DNA of 64,000 nucleotides, taken from assembly GCA_028829895.1 (NCBI GenBank), contig CM054179.1:38797117-38861116 (forward strand), given 5' to 3'. The DNA comes from Sinotaia quadrata. Lineage: Eukaryota > Mollusca > Gastropoda > Architaenioglossa > Viviparidae. This document shows positions 38,701-50,700 of the stretch, piece by piece. A program made the position numbers and the translations under genes. The notes beneath the pieces were generated by a model that saw nothing but the letters and a program-made list of their open reading frames with translations, had not been told where the DNA came from and searched no databases. Positions within the stretch are counted from its first letter, which is position 1; every line of letters starts with the position of its first letter.

Positions 38701-41700
38701 CATATATACAATATATTATATATAAATGTACATGTATCTTATAATACATTCATCTGTTTGTACAATAAAAAAGAGGTAAAAATAAAGGATATTTTAAACT
38801 ATTCATACCGCCTGTAAAACCAGCAGTACAACTACATTCCCCTGAAACGAAGTCACAGGTAGTTGAATGACCCTTGCACAAACAAGTATTTCTGCAGTCA
38901 GGCCCCCAAATCCCATCTGTACACTGAAAGTGAAAGATAACAGGTACATGTTGGAGAAAGTTGGTTGATGTGTGAATGAAGACAACCCACATTCAGATGA
39001 CAAAATATATAAGTCTTTCATAAGATAGTTGAATCATATAATGCCTATGGGAGGAACAGACAATAATGGTCTAATGATTTGTTTGCACTATTCAATTATG
39101 TGCTGGACAGCTTTGGTAGACATTATGTTCCTGACTGAACTATCAGTGGATGAGAGGATTCCTACAAAAAAATATTTTAATATATCCAAGAGGAACCCAT
39201 TTGCTGGGGTATAAAATCCTTTCTTTTGTGTGATAGTAAAACTGGCAACATTTCAAATGCTGAGTGTATACTAGAAAATATGAGGATATCAATGTCATTT
39301 ATAATTTAGGATAACAGGTAGTCTGCTGATATGTATGATAATTCAAGAACTAATGTGATTATAGTGATAGATTTAACATAACTATCATTTTTGTCAATAC
39401 TTGATTCAGAATCAAGAAATTACATTGTTGTGTGTCCATGGAAAGAATGCACCATATTTAATTTTGTCCGTAACTGGAAAAGTGTTTAAGAGTGAGTGGG
39501 CATCGGAAAAGGTGAGTATTGCATAATAGGTACTGGTCAGAGATGCGTAGTTTTGGGGGAAAACCACTGTAGAATCATAAACAATTTTGTGCTGATGGAC
39601 TACCACTAGACTGTGACAAACAGCAGACTTCATGGTGCAGAACCGGGATAGAAACCCACTATAGGTGGGAAAAGGGACTAAATGATAACTTTATATGCAA
39701 AAAAGAATAAAATCACATGAACAACTTAAAATCTCTACTTTCAGTCCAGCCATTTCATGAGAAAGGGAAAGTCCATTAACCACCTAACAGTTTAAAATAA
39801 ATAGATAGTCAAAACACTTGACTAAGAGAAGAATGATAGGTGGAACAATCTCATTTCTTCCATAGTGTGTAAAAACCACCCTTTTAGGAAAAAGGTATGT
39901 TGTAAACAAATTATCATTTATTGAGAGTGTGAGTTTTAATTTTGCACTAATGAATATTTTTTACAGGAGAAGTTAGGTGAAAATTGTGAACATGGGAACA
40001 GCCCACTTTAAAATTAAATTATCATGTACAAGATAAAATATTTAAAGCTTAAAAATTTAAATTATTGCAGGGTTTCTGGTTTGACTTCCTGGTTTGCTTT
40101 TCTGGTTTACCCTTTTGGATTGTGTTGAATTGTACTGAGTGAAGTTCACCTGGCAAAGAGGCAATGAGAGACCACTTTGAAAATGAAGAGGCTTTTGACA
40201 TGCCAATATTATGACTCGTGGTCAAATCATCCTAGGAGAAATTCTTAGGAGGGGATCTTTTCTGAGACAGTTATCTTAGGAGAGAATTCCTTAGAGAGCT
40301 GCTATCAGATACTAAATATATGAACTTGCATTCTTCAGTTAAGGTATAGGGTGGCTATTCCTGTGTAGTCACATTTGGGCTGCATCCCGAAAATTTAAAC
40401 TTCACTCTTTTTTATCTACATTCTGTTATTGTTTTAAAAAATTCTTACTTTTCTTTGCTCATCTCATTCTTAAATTCTTATCATTTCATATTTATGTCTA
40501 TCATTCTATAATGTATGTATTTGTCTATTGTCCTATGTTAAATGTGGCAGAAAATGCCTGTGAGCTAGATTTATCAAGCTATTTATTACCTGGTGTGTGA
40601 AGCCAAATTTGTCTGTCCGTGTGTCGTCACCCATCAGTTATATCAAGGGGTGCATTCTTAAATCAGGTATAGGAGGCGATGGGCATAGACATGATATACA
40701 TAGTTTGGCACTGTCATCAGAGTACCAAATGAAATGAGGAAGGAAGGTCCTCAATGATTTTATAATAGACAATGGGCAGCCATTGTATGGATGGACAAGA
40801 AGTCCAAATACTTCCAATGCATATCAATGCTCCACCTTATGTTGTACAGCAGTACAAGGCACTGAACACAAAAGAATGCCAAAGATGGTCAAATATTATA
40901 ATGCCTATGGGAGGAACTGACAATAATGATTTGATGACTTGTTTGCATAAATGTCATTGCCACTTTCAATGGCCAATATGATTCTTCAAATGGTGTGGGT
41001 ATAATTCTTATGCTACAGTGGGATGCATAAAATTCACATAATCCTCCATGAAAGATACCCTGCACTTTACAGGTGTATATTGAAAAACTACTCCATCAGC
41101 TTGCAGTGAAAGTGTGAAGCAATACACAAACTGGCTGACAAAAGTCAGGTGTCCACCTACAATAGTGACTTAAGTTGAAAGGATGGCCACAATGAATAAC
41201 ATATGTATTGCATGTCGTGAAAAGTATAACAAAATAAAAGCTCAGAACCCAAAGGTTAGTGGCAAATGGGCTAAAACTCTTTGCAGTGCAACTAATGCCA
41301 AGCATTTCTTTGTATTGGACAGCCAGGATGAAATTGTTGATACGCATAACATGCTAAAGAAGTGGGAATAAAAGGAGAATATATGCAACTGACAAGTAAG
41401 ATTTTTAAAAATTATTCATTAAAATAAATATGCCATGTAATAAATTTTATGAAACAATGAAAAACATTAAAGTAATTGCAATTCTGATATTTTACCCAGG
41501 GAATTCAGAGTATGAATGCCAACCATTTTCTATAATTAAACACAAAATGGTAGTAGAATTGTTTACATCTGTAAATAAACTAGACTTTAACATTGGAAAT
41601 TAGAAGTGATGCACATGACTGCAGATAAACTGTATTTTAACATTGGGAACTAGAAGTGCTGTAGAACTGTTCATGCCTGCAGATAAAGAGCACTATCAGC

Positions 41701-44700
41701 AAAATTAAATGAATAACAAGAGTGTCCAAGCCAGTGTCAGAAAACATGTCTGCAACACTGATGGAAAACGTGTTCAATACAGGTCAAAATATAATAATAA
41801 ATATATGCTATTACTGCTACTCACAACAAAACTATAACAAAATTGAGAAAAGGATTCATATGTTGATTTCCTTCACAAAACATACTTAATAATCTCACTA
41901 TATCATCACTAATTTAGCATACATATTTCATTTAAAATTAAATCCAAGGTGAAGTGACATTATACTTACTGAATGATTACATAGATTTCCAGTGAAGCCT
42001 GGCGTGCACTCACAAGTCCCATCCACAACATCGCAGTATCCATTCACACAGCTGGATTCATTACAGCAAAAGAAAATATAATAAGTTACTATGCACATCT
42101 AGTAAAAAAATATTCATGTGTCTATTCTGCGGACCTCCACAAAAGGATCATGCTTCATTCCATAATGATGGTCACAATAAAGCATTCAGCTGTGTTCATC
42201 ATGTCACATGTTTGCATGTGAACACATGGAGGCCTAAGATGACTATCCATTAAACAAGTAAGTTAACACTTTTAAAGCACATCTTTTTCATATACAACGC
42301 ATTAATCTAACTGTCAAAATCTCTGTTTACTTTGCTTTCTCTGATTTATCTATAAATGTGTTCTATGTTACATCTGTAAATATAGACTGTGGTGTATGCA
42401 TGTATGGGTGGGTGAATGCAACTATTAATGTTGATATTTTTGAGCCACACTCAATAGGTATTGACGTACATTTGACTGACAAGAAGTGATTAGACTAAAT
42501 TAAACATTAGTAAACATCAGCTCATGCATAATCTGTGCTAAATCAAATATAATTAAACAGATGTTTAAAAAGAGAGAAATGCACTCACCTATGCTAAATG
42601 AAAATTACTAGATTAGTTGATTCACAAATAAAAGTACTGACCTACAGATGTTGGAGCAGTTCTGGCCATAAGTGTTGGTTGGACATGGACGATCACACAA
42701 CAAACCAGTAAATCCAGGTAAGCAGAGACAATCTCCAGTGACAGGATTACAAGTAGGAGATGACCCCACACCACAAGACTGGCAAACTCCAAGGCAATTC
42801 ACTCCAAAACTCCCAAACTGAAGAGAAAAATTCTACATGTAATTTGTGCAATCCTGTAATCAACAATTTGATCATAAATTTAATTATTGACTGTGAATCT
42901 GTCTTTCCAAATACTAACCCTACCAGGTGCTCAATTCACTCAAAAGCAGCCAGCATAAAGCCAAGAGAAAATAATGGCAGAAAGAAGTTTCCAGTAACTA
43001 AAAATCTTCTTTCACTTTAGCTTCAGAGCAAATAAAATATTTTCTCCCATTTTGCAATAGAATTAACATCTGTACTCAACAAAGCCATTTGTACAAAAAG
43101 TCATGCATCATAACTTGAAACAAACCCTTAAGCTAATACCCACCTACATTGGAATGGTTTTGTCACAATAGACCACACCTTAGTTTTCATTAGTATCTAA
43201 CAATAGCACAAAGTTTAGAGGGATTCACAATGCTCACGACACAAATTGTAACTATAGCACCACAGTTAAGAGGGCTTCACAGTAATCATTATATACAAAA
43301 TTGTACCCATAGCACCACACTTTAAAGAGAGATTTGTAGCCACAGGCAAGTATGCTTAAAGATTTTGAACTATACTGAAATAACCCAATTAGAAATGCCT
43401 TGAACAGGAAAAAAGAAGAGAAATGTTTACTTCTATATTGTCTGATCAGGAATTGATTTTTAAATATAAATTTCAAGGGCTTAATGAAATCAATTGGAAG
43501 AAATATTTAACAAAGTTTCTGAATCAATATGAAGATGTCTAATAATCATAAATTACTGCCTATAATATAATCTTAGCCATTAAATCTGAAAAATTAATCA
43601 GATATACAAATCCATTAACCTATATCCACAAAATCAGGTTCTATAATTAAAGCATGAATTTAATTTACTGCACTAGCTATAAATAAAGAGCTTTTTTACA
43701 GTACTGTCTTAAATAATCAACTTCAACTTAGCTAAAGGTAATGGCTCAGTCTTATCAAGTTTAGACACAGAATGCCAAAAAGACAAATATTAGCTAAGGT
43801 AATGGCTCAGTCTTATCAAGTTTAGACACAGAATGCCAAAAAGACAAATATTAGCTAAGGTAATGGCTCAGTCTTATCAAGTTTAGACACAGAATGCCAA
43901 AAAGACACATATTAGCTAAGTGAATGGTTCAGTCTTATCAGAGTTTAGACAGAGAAATTTAGACACATATTAGCTAAAGGAATGACTTAGTCTTATCAGA
44001 GTTTAGACCATGAGAAGATAATTTTTTTAAAAGACAGATAAAGGCAATGGCTCAGTCTTATCAAAGTTTACACAATGAGAGGTTTATAAAAAAGACCCAA
44101 GAAGGAAAAAGAGATGATACATTTTAGCCATTTCAGTTCCACATTTGAATTTACATCTGGTAAGTCCTTAGCTATTAAAACAAAAGGTCTTTCCCAAGTA
44201 AAGTGTCTACTATCACAGATCTAATTTAAATCACCAAATATACTGAGATTTGATAATAGGTATTGACAATCTTGAATCTTCTGATGGGGTGTCCTGAGAG
44301 AGAGAGATTCTTCTTTGATTCTTTGATTAGGATGACGACAGCTTCTGGCCTAGGCCAATTTTGCTGCCTGGCATGAGGTGTGCTAGGTTGAAAGCATTGT
44401 AGATGATGATAGACAGAATAGAGGACGGTTGACAGAAAAACTGAAGAGTGGTGATAATGAATGGTGGCTGGTGGATCCGTGGCACTCATTGTCTAGCTGG
44501 TTGAGGCATGTAGTAGCTGGTTGCCTGTGGGCCAACATCATGATAGTTAGTGTTGTTGTTGTTGCTGCCCCCCAGTGTTGGAGGGGAGAGAGTGGGTAGA
44601 GGTATCTTATAGAGCCTAGGTTAGTACCATACCAGCTCTATATCTAGTGGGTACACACGCTAGGGATGTTTACCCCCCCAAAAAAAACACACTGTCCTTT

Positions 44701-47700
44701 ACAATGGTGCTGTTTATTTCTCTCCTGCCTATGGTTATTTTTCTGTGGTCTTCTATACTGGCTCCAAGCTTGTTGTGGAGGGAGTACATATAGAGCCTTC
44801 AGCATGAAAAATAACGTTAGCATCTTGGTGGTTGTAGTACCCCGGCTGATGTTGGTAGTAGTAGTTTTTATTGTTCCACTGTTGCTGTCTGTAGCTTGTG
44901 TCTTTGAGTGAGATTCTGATGCCTTTGTTTTGGTAGGTGATGCTGTTGAGGCAGATGTGGTGATGGTGGTTGTGTTGATGGTGCTGTTGCTCTCAAACTT
45001 GAGGTGGTGTGCACTGTTTTTCTTTTCTTTTCTCCCTACTTGATTGTTGGATGAACTTTTGGTGTTATGTCCACCTCTGACTGGGGAAGTTGGAGATGGG
45101 TGACAGTATAGAAGCTGTCAAAAAAATTCAAAATTTTTTTAATCCTCTCTGCTGTTTCAGCTTGGTGTACTGTCTGTGTCTCTGATTCTTTTGGGTTTTC
45201 CTTAGTGGTGGAGTTGTAGCTGTTGAGTTTGGTTTGATTTGTTTTCTCTTTGGAAGTAGTCTTGCTCATTGGGTGTTGGTGATTTGCAGCTTTATCCTCT
45301 CCATGTGTGTGTATACGTTTTAAGTTTTCTGTGTTTCTTAAAACTTCAATTTCCACTGCTGTTATTGTGGAGTGTGAAAAGGCTTCTCTTGGCAATTGTT
45401 GTCATCAGGGTGGATTTCACTTTCATTTTTGGTGATATCTTCCAAATAATGTGTGTATTAATTTCTTTTTCACATGTTGTCTTGGTGGTCTCTTGTTCTG
45501 TTATTGTCAATCTTTTTATCTTTTAATGTGGAGATTAATGAAGATATTTAGTATAGTTGCTTGCAATAATGTCTCATTGTGTTAGGATTCATGATTGCTG
45601 TGAACAAATCATAAAATACTCTATTCAATTGTGCTTCTCCTGTGTTCAGCATGGATCCTTGCATTATTATTTCTTTTGTTCATATGTTAATGAATTGTTC
45701 AGTAGATTTGAAATTTCTTATTCTGTTAGAGTCTCATAAGGTAAGACATCCTGTATTTCGTGCCCTGAAAATTGCTTGGGAGTGGCACTTGGCTGTGGCT
45801 CAATTGTTCCTTCTTTTCATTATGTTCCAGTCCTGGTAATCTGTTGGATTAATAAAAGCTGGATATGACCTGTCTTTTGGAGGTACATTGCAAAGTGGAA
45901 AAATGGGAAAAAAGTTAAAAAGAAAGAGATTTCCAACCAGGGTTATCTGTATTTTGGTTAGATTCCTATATGTCAGCCCTTCATCTCTTCACTTACTTTG
46001 GAGAAATAAAAAAAATATTTCACAAACCTGAATGGGAAATAATTTTTAAGGAAATTATTTATAAGCAGATTTCTCTTATTCATTTCCATGTCTGATTTCC
46101 TTGACACCAGTTTTCATTTATGCTTTTACCCTTAAAGCTCTAATTCCAAAAGTCTTGCAAACTTTGTAATATAGTTTTCTCACAAATACTAGTAGCTCCA
46201 TTCCACTAATAATTCTTACATCTCCTTATGTAATGCATAAAAATTCAAAGCAATGTGCAAAACAAATATAAATACCAGAGTTGTAGCACTTATTTGGCTG
46301 CATGCATGAGAAATGCCTCACCCCTTCAAAGCACTGCCATATCAAAAACTGCCTCACCCTTTCAAGGCACTACTCACCCCTTTAAGGTACTGCTCACCCA
46401 ATCAAAGAACTGCCTCACCCTTTCAAAGAACTGCCTCACCTTTTCAAAGCACTGATCACCCATTCAAAGAACTGCCTCACCCTTTCAAAACACTGATCAC
46501 TCACAGTCAAAGCACTGCTTTAACCACTCAAAATAAACTACAACTGGAGGTAAAATGTTTATTATGAGTAATAAACTGTAGCAGTAACAATTTCTGACAC
46601 TTAAGTTGAACAAGTTTATTAAATTAAATAGTTAAATTGGTTTTTAGGTTTAAGCTGTATACAGTTATTAAATTCAGGAAACAATTTCTGACACTTGTGT
46701 TGTAAAAGTCTATTAAATTAAATAGTTAAATAGATTTTAAGATATCAGTTGTTTAAAGTTATTAAATTCAGAAAACAATTTCTGACACCTCAGTTGTACA
46801 AGTTTATTAAATTAAATAGTTAAATAGATTTTTAGGTATGAGTTGTATAAAGTTATTAAATTCAGAAAACAATTTCTGACACTCAAGTTGTACAAGTTTA
46901 TTAAATTAAATAGTTAAATAGATTTTTAGGTATGAGCGGTATAAAGTTACTAAATTCAAGAAACAATTTCTGACACTTGAGTTGTACAAGTTTATTAAAT
47001 TAAATAGTTAAACAGATTTGTAGGTTTGAGCTGTATAAAGTTATTAAATTCAGGAAACAATTTCTGACACTTGAGTTGTACAAGTTTATTAAATTAAATA
47101 GTTAAACAGATTTGTAGGTTTGAGCTGTATAAAGTTATTAAATTCAGGAAACAATTGAGTTGTACAAGTTTCAAGTGCTGAATTCAATAAGGCACACTTT
47201 ATAAGTAAGAAATGTGTACACAATAGTAAGTATTGAATACCATAGTGCTTCATTTCAAACTACACTGAGAAGACAGCAATCTTACTGGACACATTTGGGT
47301 CACAAACACTTCCTTAGTATCATGTGGACGTGTTTTGATTATTTAAGTAAACAAAAGACAGCAATCTTATTGGACACATTGGATCACAAACACTTCCTTA
47401 GTATCATGTGGACGTGTTTTGATTATTTAAATAAACAACAGACAACATTCTTACTGGACAAGTTTGGTCACAAACAGCTCCCTGGAATCCTGGAGGACAA
47501 GTGCAAGAGCCATCAACTTTACTGCAAGTGCCTTGCCGGCACTGACACTGCCGTACACAAAACTTGCCATAGGTTCCTAACAAAGTAATAAAACCATCAT
47601 TGTAATGATAGCAGTAAAGAAAACACTTCATTGTTGCAATTAAATCAATAACATCACTATATTGTTAGCAATAATATCAATAAGATCATCATTGTATTGC

Positions 47701-50700
47701 TAGCAATAATATCAATAATCCATTGTTGTATTTTTAGCAATCAATAAATCAACATTGTACTGTTAGCAGTATAACAATAAACCCAGAATAGTACTGCTGG
47801 CAATGAAATCAATAAAATCTTCAAGGTACTGTAATGGACCTACTATTAATTTTATTGGATGCAAACTCTGCTTGGTCAGGAGAAAAGGGTCTATTGTTAG
47901 TCTTCTCTGATTGGCAATAAAACATGAGTTATTTTCACCCTCATATGCCCTCAGCAATAAAACCACATTAATATCTATCGCAGTCAAATGAAGTGTTAGA
48001 AATAAATCCATCATGTTAATGACATCATTAATAAAGAAAAAAAGATAAAAGTGAATTGCTTATATATAGTGAAGAAAATATTTTGTTGTTTCAGACCCTG
48101 AACAACAGTCAAGCATTAACATTTAATTTTTTAATATGTAAATATATAATAAACAATCCCCAAAAATTATTCTTACAACTCCTGGAAAGATAAGTGTCAA
48201 CAGCTAACAAAATGTTATTTTTGGTATTCAAAATAAACTATGAATCAAAGCTCTCACTGTTATGAGATCACTACTTCACTAAAACAAACAACAAAAAATA
48301 TGAAGCAGTCAGGTATATCAAGATAAGAATAATGTCACTCCCCTAAAGAAACTTAATCAACCACATACATCAAATCAAGAATACTTTCTTTAAAGAAAAC
48401 ATTCAGCAATCAGATATATATATGTATCAGGACAAGAAACTGTCACTTGACTAAGGAACTTAAGATAGGCCGGTATATATCAACACAAGAATGCTGCCAG
48501 TACTTTAAAGAAATCATTACACAGGTATATTAAGGTAAGAATGTTATCTTTCACTAAAAAAAATCATTAGACTGTCAGGTATATCAGGGTAAAAATATTG
48601 ATAAAACAAGAATATAGCCACTTCAGTACAGAAACAGTCAGGTATGTCAAGACAAGGATATTGCCACTCCAGTAAAGAAACCAATAATCTAAAAGGTATA
48701 TCCCTACAAAAATATTCCTACTTCACTATAGAACCCATAAAGTATCCTGAAGAAAACTTTCTGAGCTAAAATACTAGATTAAAATGAGAATTGTTTATTC
48801 CTTATATATATTCAATTGGTTTGTCTGAATGAAAACTTGCCACTTCACTTTGAAAAAAACAACATATGGCAGCAGCAAGTTTATAAGAAAATTTTCTGGA
48901 CTAAAACAGGGTTAAGACATATTTTGTTTTTTCCCACGCAAATAAACTCTGTTAAAACATGAGCTGACTGTTTTTGTCATATTTTCTATTAAAAACATGG
49001 ATCTCAGTTCCAAGTATGTTTTGGCATAAAACAGCAGTAGCCGATTGTATATATCTGTCAGCCTGCCTGTCTGACTGTCTGTCTATCCATCTGTTTGTCT
49101 TCCTGTCTATCTACCCATCTAGCAGCAGCCAACTGTATATCTGTCAGACTGTCTGACTCTCTGTCTGTTTGCCTATCTAATCTACCTATCTATCTATCAG
49201 TCTCATTCTGTCTGTCTATCTGTTTGTCTATCCATTCATCCATTTGTCTGACTACCTGTCTGTCTATCTGTCTTCATCCATTGGTCTGTTTGTCTATCTG
49301 TCTGTATGTCTCTATATCTGTATATCTATCTGTATGTTTACACATACAGGCATGAATCCAAAAAATGTATTGTGCCTTGTGCAAAGAAAATGTCCGTCCT
49401 TAATTTAAAGCAGGTGCTTGCAACTGATAAATCATACCATCTGCACAAGGGGTGTCACAGTGAGATCCCCGCCAGCCACTATCACAATCACAGCTACCAC
49501 TTGTATTTTCACATTTCCCATGCATGCAAGTGCACAACTGAGAACACTGAGAACCATAGTACCCTGGTGGACAGATACAGGGTCCACCATCCTGCAACAT
49601 ATTTTGTGCTCATGAATTAAATATCAGCAACATTGTATATATCTTTGAATAGTTATGCAAATATAAACCATAACATTCATTCATTCCAAGTAAGCAATGA
49701 ATTTATAAATTATGGATTAATTTTAAAATGTCATTATTATTAAACACAATACTTACACTTAAACAGATTGTGGATTATACCCATGACTTACTGAAATAAA
49801 TTTATGACTGCATAAAATGAAGATCAAATTAAATTAATACTAACAGAAATAACAAATCTAGATTGAATGACTATACAGGGCAACCCAGTAATCTGAGTTC
49901 CCAATAATGAGAAGAGTCCAAATAATGCATTCTAAATATATTTTCCCACTTATGCCAGAGTAAGCATGAATGCTATCAGTGGTATTTCATTAAGGTGAGG
50001 TAAAGATGAGGTAATTTTCAGTAAGATTTTGACTGCACGCTTATATTTTTGTAAAACAAATATACCTTAAAAAATATAATTAATAAATATAAGATATTAT
50101 GAATGCCGCTCTGGGTGTCAGCAGAAGGTCATTAAGGTGAGATAAAGATGATGTCATTTGTAATAAGATTTTAACTTCATGTACATATTTTTTTTGTTAA
50201 ACCAATATACCTATTAAAAAAAAACTACAATAAATAAATACAAGCACATTATACATGTAACTGTGGGTCTTCTTAGTGAATGATGTCACTGCCACTAAAG
50301 GCACTGTGGGTGTGAATGATGTCACTGCCACTAGAGGCACTGTGGGTGTGAATGATGTCACTGCCACTAGAGGCACTGTGGGTGTGAATGATGTCACTGC
50401 CACTAAAGGCACTGTGGGTGTGAATGATGTCACTGCCACTAGAGGCACTGTGGGTGTGAATGATGTCACTGCCACTAGAGGCACTGTGGGTGTGAATGAT
50501 GTCACTGCCACTAGAGGCACTGTGTGGTGTGAATGATGTCACTGCCACTAAAGGACTGTGCAGTGTGTCGGTTGATACATTGCCTAAGAATAAATCTATA
50601 CATTATCTTTTCAATAAATTGTTGATTACAATGTTGTTGTTTTTTTTATATCACTGTACTTTTGAAAAAACATAAAAGTAAAAGAAATATATGTGAATCT

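Larger units (their letters stand above)
32055..38702 (-). mobile_element. non-autonomous LTR retroelement, tandem LTR-int-LTR-int-LTR array
   Basis: The sequence from 32055 repeats with an exact 2855-bp period (32055, 34910, 37765), and the third copy stops after 938 bp. The 938-bp parts start TG and end CA, as LTRs do. Read on the minus strand, the LTR end is followed after four bases by a primer-binding-site candidate, and the next LTR is preceded by a purine tract AGGGGGGAATAA. Flanks carry TATA on both sides (a possible 4-6 bp target duplication, though in a TA-rich tract). The 1917-bp internal parts have no gag, protease, reverse transcriptase or integrase motif, so the element needs help in trans. 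Translated stretches are identical between copies, pointing to recent duplication, recombination between LTRs, or an assembly effect. It lies sense-oriented in a receptor intron. Confidence 0.85.
29681..38808 (-). other. large receptor intron with LTR array
   Basis: 9.1 kb between two phase-1 junctions. It contains a 64-bp repeat (30270-30545), a TIR element (30657-31226), an AT-rich inverted repeat (31905-32054) and the LTR array. 31227-31900 is unassigned, moderately GC-richer DNA without a coding signature. Confidence 0.75.
38924..41969 (-). other. receptor intron with piggyBac-like fragments
   Basis: It contains two plus-strand piggyBac-like remnants (39026-39300, 40760-41000). The stretch 39300-40740 is unassigned. 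A 62-codon plus-strand frame at 41183-41371 with four cysteines has no family I recognise. Confidence 0.55.
42818..47454 (-). other. receptor intron with repeats and a coding-like relic
   Basis: 4.6 kb. It holds a 61-bp repeat (43720-44080), a less AT-rich block (44200-45850) with long frames, a 24-bp repeat (46300-46520), an array of about 95 bp (46570-47165) and the donor-copy repeat near its left boundary in splice terms (47255-47454). Confidence 0.65.

Noticed and set aside
50197..50548. Repetitive open frames on both strands
   Set aside because: By-product of a 36-bp repeat, which is a multiple of 3.
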